From contig CALMYW010000034.1 in the NCBI GenBank assembly GCA_937873665.1, positions 1 through 6,277 on the forward strand: a stretch of DNA of 6,277 bases, in the 5' to 3' direction. Numbering within the stretch: the first letter of the stretch is position 1; every line of letters begins with the position of its first letter. Below are positions 1 through 6,165 of the stretch, piece after piece. The notes under the pieces were generated by a model, which searched no databases, was not told the DNA's origin, and saw only the letters and a list, made by a program, of their open reading frames with translations. Origin of the DNA: an uncultured Sphingorhabdus sp. (GTDB lineage Bacteria; Pseudomonadota; Alphaproteobacteria; Sphingomonadales; Sphingomonadaceae). Position numbers and translations under genes: made by a program.

Positions 1-569
1 CCGATGGGTTGCCGACGATGGCCAACCGGTTCGATCACGCGGTGCTTGCGGTCACGGCGATCGCGCTGGCCGGCTGGGTGTTCGCACTGGCGGCACATCC
101 GGTGGCCTGGCTGCTGCTGTGCGTCGGCGCATTGCATGCCGTGCGGTTGACCCGTTGGGCCGGGCTGCGCGCGGTGGCGGACCCGTTGGTCTTCGTCCTG
201 CACGTCGCCTACGCTTGGCTACCGGCGGGTTTGCTGCTGCTCGGCGCCGCCACCCTCTGGCCGATCGTGCCGGTATCGAGCGCGATGCACGCGCTGGGGG
301 CCGGTGTGATGGCGGCGATGACGCTGGCGGTGATGACGCGGGCGACGCGTGGTCATACCGGCCGCCCACTGGAAGCGGATGGCGCGACGGTCGCAATCTA
401 TGTGCTGGTCAATCTGGGCGCGCTGCTGCGGGTCGCCGCTCCGCTGCTGCCGTTGGATTATATGTTGAGCATTCGTCTCGCCGGCGGCCTGTGGGGCGGC
501 GCTTTCCTGTTGTTCGTGCTGGTATATGGCCGGATGGCGTTGCGACGCCCCGCCAAGGGCCAAGCCTGA
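1..569 (+). CDS. nnrS: NnrS family membrane protein, C-terminal part (5' end outside window)
   Basis: The reading frame is open from the left edge to a TGA at 567-569, so the gene begins upstream; a TTG at 9 is in frame but is probably internal. About 188 residues are visible. They are strongly hydrophobic, with around six likely membrane segments separated by short Arg/Lys-containing loops. The best family marker is the stretch VMTRATRGHTGRPL (near residue 110 counted from the TTG), which resembles the conserved MTRA..GHTGR motif of NnrS proteins, preceded by the hydrophobic segment HALGAGVMAAMTLA. NnrS proteins are usually about 400 residues with about 12 membrane spans, so roughly the second half is present. 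Family knowledge: NnrS is a haem- and copper-containing inner-membrane protein, often co-regulated with nitrite and nitric oxide reductases and linked to nitric oxide tolerance; its exact reaction is not settled. The stop codon abuts that of the convergent cupin gene. Confidence 0.85.
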   Translation, partial: DGLPTMANRFDHAVLAVTAIALAGWVFALAAHPVAWLLLCVGALHAVRLTRWAGLRAVADPLVFVLHVAYAWLPAGLLLLGAATLWPIVPVSSAMHALGAGVMAAMTLAVMTRATRGHTGRPLEADGATVAIYVLVNLGALLRVAAPLLPLDYMLSIRLAGGLWGGAFLLFVLVYGRMALRRPAKGQA

Positions 570-905
570 TCACTGCGCCGGCGGCGTGTCGAACAAGATC
601 GTGAGCAGCAGCCGCGCATCTTCGACGCCCTGAACGGAATGCTGATCGCCGCGCTCCAGATAGACCCAGTCTCCCGCGCCGAGTTCGATGTCCGATGGGC
701 CCAGCGTGAGCCGCCCTTCCAGACAATGCAGCGTCAGATAACCGGAAACATGGTGCGGCGGTATGGTCGATCCTGCGGGAACGACGAGGTGGATGGCCTC
801 GAACCGATCCGATTTGACCAGCGCGGCCGTCCCGGTGGCTCCTCGTTCTCGCGCCAGCGATGGAAGATGAATCACTTCGCCGGGCTTTGCATGCTGGAGC
901 GCCAT
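570..905 (-). CDS. Small single-domain cupin protein
   Basis: This 111-residue protein is one cupin barrel. Cupin motif 1 is visible at residues 46-69 (STIPPHH..., H51, H52, H60 and E63 in LHCLEGRLTLG). Motif 2 is at 78-90 (GDWVYLERGDQHSV, H89), followed by the usual closing strand DARLLLTILF. The His/Glu set could bind a metal, but no substrate can be read from the sequence. The ATG at 903-905 has a credible ribosome-binding site, AGGGA seven bases upstream on the minus strand. The stop codon (570-572) directly abuts the stop of the NnrS gene, with TGATCA spanning both. Similar small cupins occur near nitrogen-oxide and stress genes, so a role in sensing or detoxification beside NnrS is possible but inferred. 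Function is otherwise unassigned. Confidence 0.82.
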   Translation of the reverse strand: MALQHAKPGEVIHLPSLARERGATGTAALVKSDRFEAIHLVVPAGSTIPPHHVSGYLTLHCLEGRLTLGPSDIELGAGDWVYLERGDQHSVQGVEDARLLLTILFDTPPAQ

Positions 906-1493
906 TATCAGATCCCTTCAAGATATTCTTATGCCATTCATATCCCGCAACGCGCGAACGACGTGGAAGACGCCTGCACGCACTGTAAGCACTCGGGGCC
1001 TGGAACGGATACGCCAAAGCGCTCGCTACTCTACCGAACGAGGCTATTATGGCGAAATATTCCAAGTGTCCGTCGTCTGATGGGGTGGACGCCTCCTTCT
1101 CATAGGTGTTTCCAACACCTACCTTGGCACATAGATGCCGCCGGGGGGCATCCACCCCATCAGACGACGGACAGCCAATCAGCGCGACGACCAGAAATAA
1201 ACCGAAGAACTACGACCGCCAGCCGCCGCCCACCAGCGTGTTCAGATTGGCTCGTTCTCTCTGCGCTCCTGCCATCGGCGGCATCTCCGCAGCCGCGCCC
1301 AGCCCCCCCCTTATGAGAACTGAGCTGCCCGGCGTCGCTACGTAGCATTGCGGATTGGGAATTGGATCATGAAGAGGCACGCCACGGCCTGGAAAGCCGA
1401 AAGCAGCAGCGATGCCGGAGCCGCTTGACGCGAAGGCCGTATGTGGGGGACCTTATCCCTCTCGCGGCGTGATTTAGTGGAAGAGGAGCGCTC
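906..1493. other. Gene-free 588-bp spacer between cupin and usp
   Basis: I see no convincing gene on either strand. Long frames crossing it lack a ribosome-binding site and show no family resemblance. The spacer contains the upstream region of the cupin gene (906-960, minus strand), a nested inverted repeat (1067-1173), a run of eight C at 1303-1310, and a possible 19-codon frame at 1369-1428 (MKRHATAWKA...) with no Shine-Dalgarno sequence. The last 20 bases carry the usp ribosome-binding site. Clear -35/-10 pairs could not be identified. Confidence 0.6.
1067..1173. repeat. Nested inverted repeat: 27-bp arms enclosing an 8-bp hairpin
   Basis: The outer arms are 1067-1093 and 1147-1173. They pair at 26 of 27 positions; the single mismatch is C1090 against T1150. 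The 53-base interior holds a second, perfect hairpin, TAGGTGTT (1103-1110), loop TCC, AACACCTA (1114-1121). As one strand this would fold into a long stem capped by an internal stem-loop. The ends read TGTCCG...CGGACA, so the element has 5'-TG...CA-3' termini. No target-site duplication is evident (AAG on the left, GCC on the right). It could be a small non-autonomous mobile element, a terminator-like or processing structure, or a protein-binding site; the sequence alone does not decide. Confidence 0.85.
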
Positions 1494-1943
1494 ATGTACA
1501 ATCGCATACTGATCTCAACCGATGGATCGGAACTCGGCCAGAAAGGCGTCGACCATGGTCTTGCCCTGGCAAAGGCCCTGGGGAGCGCAGTCACCCTAAT
1601 TACCGTGACCGAGCGATTCCCGGTCTACTCGAGCGGGGTCGGCTACGACTTTTCCTGGAGCGATACGGCGATGGCTGAATATTCCGAGGGTCAGAAAAAG
1701 GTGGCCGACGGGATTCTCGCCAGCGCTAGGCAGGCCGCCGAACGTGCTGACCTATCCGCCGAGACCCTCCATGTTCCCGATGCTCTGGTTGCCGAAGCGA
1801 TCATTGCTGCGGCGCAAGAGCGCAATTGTGGTCTCATCGTCATGGCTTCGCACGGACGGAGGGGGCTGGGACGTCTGATGCTCGGGAGCAAGACGTCAGA
1901 GGTGCTGACCCACAGCGAAATCCCGGTGCTCGTCGTGCGTTGA
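1494..1943 (+). CDS. Universal stress protein (UspA family)
   Basis: This 149-residue protein has the full length of a single Usp domain. It opens with the typical strand MYNRILISTDGS, where D10 and S12 lie near the nucleotide site, and closes with SEIPVLVVR. The nucleotide-binding loop lies at residues 118-132: A118-S-H-G121-x9-G131-S132. This matches the G-x2-G-x9-G-[S/T] signature of ATP-binding Usp proteins except that Ala replaces the first Gly, so ATP binding is likely. The protein is cytoplasmic, with no signal or membrane segment. GAGGAG five bases before the ATG is a strong ribosome-binding site and fixes the start. Family knowledge: such proteins accumulate in growth arrest, hypoxia and oxidative stress. 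The gene stands alone on its strand and is followed by a strong hairpin. A PfkB kinase gene lies just beyond, in the opposite orientation. I give no symbol because Usp paralogues cannot be told apart here. Confidence 0.93.
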   Translation: MYNRILISTDGSELGQKGVDHGLALAKALGSAVTLITVTERFPVYSSGVGYDFSWSDTAMAEYSEGQKKVADGILASARQAAERADLSAETLHVPDALVAEAIIAAAQERNCGLIVMASHGRRGLGRLMLGSKTSEVLTHSEIPVLVVR

Positions 1944-1988
1944 GGAGCTTTGCCAGCCCGCTGGGTGGCGCGGCGTTGCTTACTTGAT

Positions 1989-2017
1989 GGCTGGAGGGGC
2001 GAGCGGCCCCTCCAGCC
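1989..2017 (+). terminator. Strong hairpin downstream of usp (terminator-like, no T-tract)
   Basis: GGCTGGAGGGGC (1989-2000) pairs perfectly with GCCCCTCCAGCC (2006-2017) around the loop GAGCG, giving a 12-bp GC-rich stem 46 bases after the usp stop. No T-run follows in either direction, so it is not a textbook intrinsic terminator. It may still end or stabilise the usp transcript. The 3' arm can alternatively fold with the following bases: CCAGCC (2012-2017), loop GCG, GGCTGG (2021-2026). Confidence 0.6.
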
Positions 2018-2083
2018 GCGGGCTGGCCGCGCAGTCGCGCGCGCGAGACCGGACGCCCGATGCGGGCACCTGTATGGGCTGCG

Positions 2084-2187
2084 CACGCTGAAGCCGTGCT
2101 GATCTACCTCGGCATTCCGTTCCTGGCTGGCTATCTCACCCGCAAATGGCTGGTGGGGCCAAGGGCAACGAATGGTACGCTGCTTGA
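2084..2187 (+). pseudogene. Fragment of an ACR3-type arsenite efflux gene, frameshifted
   Basis: The frame running through 2090-2155 reads EAVLIYLGIPFLAGYLTR then KWLVG. The core IYLGIPFLAGYLTR closely matches a conserved membrane segment of ACR3 arsenite permeases. In that frame the similarity stops at the G-run 2155-2158. Moving to the next frame at 2155 gives GAKGNEWYAA and then a TGA at 2185-2187, which continues the ACR3 pattern (the family has a [K/R]G.EWYE-like stretch here). One deleted G in the run would explain the shift. Only about 35 residues remain of a transporter usually near 350-400, and neither flank continues the gene. It is therefore a scar of a lost or rearranged arsenic-resistance gene and cannot encode a working pump. 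The identification is from recognised family motifs, not from a search. Confidence 0.72.
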
Positions 2188-2204
2188 GGCGGAACCTAGG
2201 GGAT

Positions 2205-3128
2205 CTAGGCCACGCGCTCGTATAGCTGACGGATGTCGTCGGGTCTGGCGAGGTCATGGCCCGGGCTCATCACCGCAGCGGCACCGGCGGCGATACCGAA
2301 GCGGAAGGCATCGCTGATGTCCCATCCGAGCGAAATGGCGAAAACCATGGCAGACAGGAAGCTGTCGCCCGCGCCGACGGCGCTCTTGGCCTCGATCTCA
2401 ACTGCGGGAAGGTGAAGTTGCCCACCCGCTGACGCGAGGAGCGCGCCTTCGTGTCCCATCGTTACCGCGACATGCGCGGCTTGCCCTTTGTCGACGATTT
2501 CCATGGCCGCACGAGCCACGGAGTCCGGGTCCAGGAGATCACGCCCGGTCAACTGCCGCAATTCACCGATGCTGGGCTTGACCAGAAAGACGCCGCCTTC
2601 GGCAAGGCCGCCCCGCAGTCCCGGGCCTGAACTATCGAGGACAACCGGAATGTTGCGTCGGGCCATCAGAGCGACGAGGTGGCCATAGAAATCGTCGGGG
2701 ACGCCGGGCGGAAGCGAGCCGCTCGCGACCATATAGTCGCACTGAGCGTCTTCCAACTGTTTGAGACATTGCTGCCATTCGCCCGGTTCGATGAAGGGCC
2801 CCGGAGGAACGAACCGATACTCCTTGCCGCTTTCGCGTTCGAGCACCGCGGCCGCGACCCGGGTATGGCCCTTGATCGGAATGCGATTGCGCACGATTTG
2901 GTGGAGGTCGAGGAGGCCGTCCAGCGCATGGCCGGTCGCGCCGCCAGAGAGATAGTAGCTCCGGGCATTACCGCCGAGCCGGACGAAGACACGGGCGACG
3001 TTGATGCCTCCGCCGCCCGGCTCGTAAAATTCAGACTTGGTCCGCATCTTGCGCGTGTGGAAGACATGATCGACTTCATAGGCAACGTCGATCGTCGGGT
3101 TCAGCGTCAGGGTGGCGATGCTCATCAT
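2205..3128 (-). CDS. pfkB: PfkB-family sugar kinase (6-phosphofructokinase II type)
   Basis: The product is predicted to phosphorylate a phosphorylated sugar, most likely fructose 6-phosphate to the 1,6-bisphosphate, using ATP in the cytoplasm. From ATG 3128 it has 307 residues, the normal family length. Visible motifs in order are TLTLNPTIDVAY at the N-terminus, GGGGINVAR (38-46, sugar-binding signature), GGATG, EYRFVPPGP, SGSLPPG (136-142), DSSG (165-168), LVKPS, and SAVGAGDS with catalytic Asp255 and the anion hole. The pattern follows E. coli PfkB closely, although tagatose-6-phosphate or fructose-1-phosphate kinase (LacC/FruK) is possible because these share the fold. Start: an upstream ATG at 3179 is in frame but lies inside a 40-bp palindrome and adds 17 residues unlike the family. 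ATG 3128 or 3125 places the first strand where it belongs, though neither has a clear ribosome-binding site. It is divergent from the MBL-fold RNase gene and convergent with usp. Confidence 0.92.
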   Translation of the reverse strand: MMSIATLTLNPTIDVAYEVDHVFHTRKMRTKSEFYEPGGGGINVARVFVRLGGNARSYYLSGGATGHALDGLLDLHQIVRNRIPIKGHTRVAAAVLERESGKEYRFVPPGPFIEPGEWQQCLKQLEDAQCDYMVASGSLPPGVPDDFYGHLVALMARRNIPVVLDSSGPGLRGGLAEGGVFLVKPSIGELRQLTGRDLLDPDSVARAAMEIVDKGQAAHVAVTMGHEGALLASAGGQLHLPAVEIEAKSAVGAGDSFLSAMVFAISLGWDISDAFRFGIAAGAAAVMSPGHDLARPDDIRQLYERVA

Positions 3129-3172
3129 GCAGCTATTGAAGGGCGCAGCGGCCCGTTGGTCTATCCGCAATT

Positions 3173-3212
3173 TCCCCATGTCGGTCAGGCCACTGCCTGG
3201 CCGACATGGGGA
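3173..3212. promoter_or_regulatory. 40-bp near-perfect palindrome between divergent pfkB and RNase genes
   Basis: The left arm TCCCCATGTCGGTCAGGC (3173-3190) pairs with the right arm GCCTGGCCGACATGGGGA (3195-3212) at 17 of 18 positions around the four-base centre CACT; the one exception (T3185 with G3200) would be a G-U wobble in RNA. No T-run follows it on either strand, and it sits between two divergent starts, so a transcription terminator is unlikely. An operator for a dimeric regulator serving both genes, or a structured 5' leader on one transcript, fits better. I do not recognise the sequence as the site of a known regulator. Confidence 0.7.
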
Positions 3213-3260
3213 GCGCGTCCGTTCGCCTTCGCGCGGAAGCGGTCCTGCGCGCCCACTAAG

Positions 3261-3266
3261 GATAAT
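3261..3266 (+). promoter_or_regulatory. Possible -10 element for the MBL-fold RNase gene
   Basis: GATAAT differs from the consensus TATAAT at one base and stands in otherwise GC-rich DNA. It lies 73 bases upstream of the preferred GTG start, on the RNase side of the palindrome. No good -35 hexamer is found 16-18 bases upstream, which would suit an activator-dependent promoter. Weakly supported. Confidence 0.3.
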
Positions 3267-3326
3267 CTCTCATAGCAGGGGCGCTGGGTGCGACTAAGGA
3301 TGTCAACGAAACAGGACCAACAGGCT

Positions 3327-3330
3327 GGAG
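3327..3330 (+). promoter_or_regulatory. Ribosome-binding site favouring GTG 3339
   Basis: GGAG lies eight bases before the GTG at 3339-3341. The in-frame ATG at 3300 has only AAGG directly touching it, too close to serve. The in-frame GTG at 3288 has a weaker AGGGG seven bases upstream. This makes 3339 the best-supported start of the RNase gene. Confidence 0.5.
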
Positions 3331-3338
3331 CATGCGCA

Positions 3339-4943
3339 GTGACGAGTAACGAGCCCAGGATCACCTTCCACGGCGCCGCGGGGACAGTCACGGGGTCGTG
3401 CATGGAACTGGAATTTGAAGACCGTACGATCCTCATCGACTGCGGCCTGTTCCAGGGACCCCGAACACTCGAAACGCTCAATCGCGAGCCTTTTTCGTTC
3501 GATGCGCACAAGGTCGCCGCGGTCGTCCTCACGCATGCGCATATCGACCACAGCGGTCTGTTGCCAAAGCTCGTCGCCGAGGGCTTTCGGGGGCCTATCT
3601 ACGCGACAACGCAAACGCGCGACCTTCTCTACCACATGCTGCCCGATGCGGGACGCATCCAGGAAAGCGAAGCGGAACGCCGCAACCGCCGCAAAGACCG
3701 CAAGGACGAAGATCCGATCGAGCCGATCTATACCGAGGCGGATTCCAAGGCGGCCTATGATCAGATCGAGACGGTCGCGATGAACCAGTGGTTCCAGCCC
3801 GCGCGGGGGTTCGCGGCCCGGTTGTGGAATGCTGGCCACATACTGGGGTCAACCTCCGTCGAACTGCAAGCGGGCGAAACGCGCCTGCTCTTTTCCGGCG
3901 ATCTTGGCCCGGATCACAAGGCCTTCCACGCCGATCCCGAGGGGCCATCGGGGCTCGATCATGTGATTTGCGAAAGCACTTACGGCGACCGGGTCCGAGA
4001 AGACCTGACGCTCGAGCAGCGGCGCACGCTCCTGGAAGCCGAGATCAAGGCTGCGCTGACGCGCGGCGGCAATCTCGTCATCCCGGTATTCGCCCTGGAG
4101 CGGACGCAGGAGCTGCTGCTCGACATCGCCACGCTCATCAATACCGGGCGCCTGGCGCATCCGCAGGTGTTCATCGACTCTCCGCTGGCGACGCGGGCGA
4201 CCGAGGTGTTCGCGAAGCATGCCAGCGAGCTCGAGGACATGGGCTCGGGCGAGATCTTCCACCATCCGTCCTTCCACTATGTCCTGAACAGCATGGAATC
4301 GATGCGTCTAAACAGCCTATCCGGCGCAATCATCATGGCGGCTTCGGGAATGTGCGAGGCCGGGCGCATCCGCCACCACCTGCGGCATAACCTGGGGCGG
4401 CGGGAGTCGACGATATTGTTCGTCGGCTTCCAGGCGGCTGGGTCGCTGGGACGGACAATTCTCGATGGCGCCAACCGCGTGCGGATCTGGGGGCAAGACG
4501 TTGCCGTCCGCGCCCAGATCCGCCGGATCGATACCTACTCGGCGCATGCCGACCAGCAGGATCTCCAGAGATGGATCAAGGCGCGGCAGCCGATCGAGGG
4601 CAGTCTTTTCCTGAGCCATGGCGAATCCGAATCTATCGAAACCTTCCGGCGGCTGATGCAGGCGGACGAGGCGGCGACATCGATCATCGCGCCGCAGCTC
4701 GGCGAAACCTATTCGCTTCCCGCGCGCGCGCCGGCGCGGCGTCTCAAGACGGGCAACCCCGAATTGCAGGGCGCGGTGGGACGTGACTGGCAGAATGATT
4801 ACGCCGATTTCTCGATCCGTCTGAAGAAGGAGCTCCAGGGAATCGAGAGCGCCTCGGCGCGGCGCGAAGCGCTCGCGCGGATGTCGGAGATACTGCATTC
4901 CTACCAGTCCCATCGCGAGAAGCGAAAAGTTCGAAAGGACTAG
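3339..4943 (+). CDS. MBL-fold/beta-CASP ribonuclease-like protein (YSH1/CPSF-73-type, COG1236-like)
   Basis: Predicted zinc-dependent, RNA-cleaving hydrolase of the cytoplasm, 534 residues from GTG 3339. The metallo-beta-lactamase core has TFHGAAGTVTGS at the N-terminus, LIDCGLFQG, the metal-binding HAHIDH (H66, H68, D70, H71), NAGHILGS (H167) and SGDLG (D188). The beta-CASP domain follows with CESTYGDR (motif A, about 212), GNLVIPVFALERTQELL, MAASGMCEAGR, YSAHAD (H403) and FLSHGE (H427). All expected catalytic positions are present, so it should be active. A highly charged segment (ERRNRRKDRKDED, about 113-125) and a basic tail (HREKRKVRKD) may contact RNA. Start: GTG 3339 has the best ribosome-binding site and puts the conserved first strand a few residues in; ATG 3300 (547 aa) or GTG 3288 (551 aa) are alternatives. 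The gene is divergent from pfkB across the palindrome and is followed by ydcH-like on the same strand. Family knowledge: bacterial members act as endo- or exoribonucleases; the substrate here is unknown. Confidence 0.93.
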   Translation: MTSNEPRITFHGAAGTVTGSCMELEFEDRTILIDCGLFQGPRTLETLNREPFSFDAHKVAAVVLTHAHIDHSGLLPKLVAEGFRGPIYATTQTRDLLYHMLPDAGRIQESEAERRNRRKDRKDEDPIEPIYTEADSKAAYDQIETVAMNQWFQPARGFAARLWNAGHILGSTSVELQAGETRLLFSGDLGPDHKAFHADPEGPSGLDHVICESTYGDRVREDLTLEQRRTLLEAEIKAALTRGGNLVIPVFALERTQELLLDIATLINTGRLAHPQVFIDSPLATRATEVFAKHASELEDMGSGEIFHHPSFHYVLNSMESMRLNSLSGAIIMAASGMCEAGRIRHHLRHNLGRRESTILFVGFQAAGSLGRTILDGANRVRIWGQDVAVRAQIRRIDTYSAHADQQDLQRWIKARQPIEGSLFLSHGESESIETFRRLMQADEAATSIIAPQLGETYSLPARAPARRLKTGNPELQGAVGRDWQNDYADFSIRLKKELQGIESASARREALARMSEILHSYQSHREKRKVRKD

Positions 4944-5007
4944 CTGTCCGCGGTCTCCAACGAGGTTCGACAAGCGGCGAACACCGGGGATTAGGGAACT
5001 TACTTAT

Positions 5008-5017
5008 GGGCGCGCCC
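5008..5017. repeat. Short palindrome GGGCGCGCCC upstream of the YdcH-like gene
   Basis: A perfect 10-bp palindrome lies 47 bases before the YdcH-like ATG. Just after it CGTGT (5021-5025) can pair with ACACG (5034-5038). Together they would give the leader two small structures. Short GC palindromes are common in DNA of this composition, so significance is uncertain. Confidence 0.35.
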
Positions 5018-5063
5018 TGGCGTGTCTTCTATCACACGTTCAAAGAAACCAACGGAGTAAGGC

Positions 5064-5285
5064 ATGTCGAATACACCGCATACACTGGGCGAAGAGTTTC
5101 CGGATCAGATGGACAAGATCCACGCGCTGAAGGCTTCGGACCTGCGTTTCGCGCTGCTGCTCGCCGATTATGATGAAGTGAACGACGAAATTCACGTGGC
5201 CGAGACGAACGTCCAGCCTACATCGCAGGATCACGAAACCGAGCTTCGCAAGCGCCGCCTAGCGATCAAGGACCAGATCGTGTGA
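5064..5285 (+). CDS. YdcH/DUF465 family small protein
   Basis: This 73-residue, mostly helical, charged protein has features of the DUF465/YdcH family: an N-terminal HTLGEEFPDQMDKIHALK, then SDLRFALLLADYDEVNDEIH, the hinge ETNVQPTS, and a second helix ending in KRRLAIKDQIV. Such proteins form short antiparallel helical hairpins or coiled coils; the biochemical role is not established. The C-terminus ends directly after KDQIV, where relatives usually continue for a few residues, so it is slightly short but apparently complete. GGAG six bases before ATG 5064 is a good ribosome-binding site. It lies 120 bases after the RNase gene on the same strand and could be co-transcribed, but the spacer is long enough for its own promoter. 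Its presence near stress genes is suggestive only. Confidence 0.85.
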   Translation: MSNTPHTLGEEFPDQMDKIHALKASDLRFALLLADYDEVNDEIHVAETNVQPTSQDHETELRKRRLAIKDQIV

Positions 5286-5355
5286 ACGGACAAAGAACAC
5301 TGCATCCGACACCCCACGCCAATTCACCTGACCGACAAAATTCTCTGCACCGGCG

Positions 5356-6165
5356 TTATTTCCTGACACCCTTCAACATACGCGCCGCCGCGTTGGACGA
5401 CGGAGCGAGCTTGCGGCCGTAGCGGAGTGCAGTGGCGGTCGAGGTCCATCGCAATGCCTGCGCGATCGGTCCCGCATCCTCGCCATTGGCGAACAGATCC
5501 TGGGTCAGGCCGACGCGCAACGAATGCGTGCTCAGCGCATCGATCGCATGGTCGAGATCGGCGCCCATGAGATCGACCAGGCCCTGGTCGGCTGCGGCGA
5601 GCGCCGTGCGCTTGATGATCAGCCGCATCGCCGCCGGCGTCAGCGCGCGCTCGCCAATTCCGTAGGTCACCGTGGCCGCGCGCGCAGGCCGCGCCGCCAT
5701 GCGTTCCCGATCGACCCGGGCATGATAGGCCAGATCCTCGATCGCGAGCGCCCGGCGCGCTTCGCGGGGTTTGGTCCGGATCACCGCTACGCGGCGGAAC
5801 AAGGCGCCCGCGCGGATTGATGCGGCCTCGCGCCAAAGAGCGACACGCCGCATCGTGTCGGGCGACAGCCACACCCAGGCCCCTTGCCCTTCCTGGTCGG
5901 TTTTCGAGTGGGGCACCTCGAGCAGCCCCGATCCATCCTCTTGCGCTTCCATCAATTCGACGGCGACGGCCACCAGCTCCGATACGCGCAAACCCGCATC
6001 ATAGCCGAGCGACAGGATCGCCGCGTCGCGCAGGCCAGCGACGTCGCGCCCACACGCCTCGAGCAGCACCGACAGCGTGAACCCCCTGACGGCTTCCCGC
6101 CCGATCCCTTCGCCGAGCCGCAACGGGCCGGCCTGGCCCTGCCGGACTCCGGCCCGACGCCGCAC
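5356..6165 (-). CDS. Tyrosine recombinase/integrase, catalytic domain (N-terminal domain not recognisable)
   Basis: The product would cut and rejoin DNA at specific sites. Counting from the GTG at 6165, the catalytic residues are Arg60 (DAGLRVSEL), Lys88 (HSKTDQEG), His214 and Arg217 (STHSLRVGL), Trp240 in the His/Trp position, and the nucleophile Tyr249 (TALRYGRKL). The catalytic domain is therefore intact and ends normally at TAA 5356-5358. Family members of this sphingomonad-like type usually have about 100 further N-terminal residues forming the core-binding (SAM-like) domain. Here similarity fades upstream of RQGQAGPLRLGE (about 6110-6145). The frame stays open to the window edge but reads only Gly/Arg-rich low-complexity sequence. 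GTG 6165 is a frame limit, not a credible start: no ribosome-binding site is seen. The gene is either 5'-truncated, continues differently outside the window, or meets an assembly junction. It probably marks an integrated or rearranged element. Confidence 0.82.
   Translation of the reverse strand: MRRRAGVRQGQAGPLRLGEGIGREAVRGFTLSVLLEACGRDVAGLRDAAILSLGYDAGLRVSELVAVAVELMEAQEDGSGLLEVPHSKTDQEGQGAWVWLSPDTMRRVALWREAASIRAGALFRRVAVIRTKPREARRALAIEDLAYHARVDRERMAARPARAATVTYGIGERALTPAAMRLIIKRTALAAADQGLVDLMGADLDHAIDALSTHSLRVGLTQDLFANGEDAGPIAQALRWTSTATALRYGRKLAPSSNAAARMLKGVRK

Noticed and set aside
937..950. Possible FNR/NNR-type box upstream of the cupin gene (minus strand TTGCGGGATATGAA).
   Set aside because: It matches TTGAT-N4-ATCAA at only 7 of 10 fixed positions and lies very near the start codon, with no clear -10 element placed correctly.
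1067..1173. Integron attC site for the nested inverted repeat.
   Set aside because: The ends lack the RYYYAAC/GTTRRRY core sites and no integron-type cassette gene adjoins it.
906..1212. Minus-strand frame through the nested inverted repeat that contains a lipobox-like LFLVVALIGC.
   Set aside because: There is no start codon between the upstream stop and the hydrophobic stretch, and the frame runs on into the cupin gene in the wrong frame. The similarity to a lipoprotein signal is probably chance.
1369..1428. 19-residue frame MKRHATAWKA... just before usp.
   Set aside because: No ribosome-binding site, no recognised family and too short to support as a gene.
4995..5024. GGAAC at 4995-4999 as the -35 element of an alphaproteobacterial general stress (EcfG) promoter for the YdcH-like gene.
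   Set aside because: The nearest CGT(T)-like element is 21 bases away and reads CGTG, outside the usual spacing and sequence.
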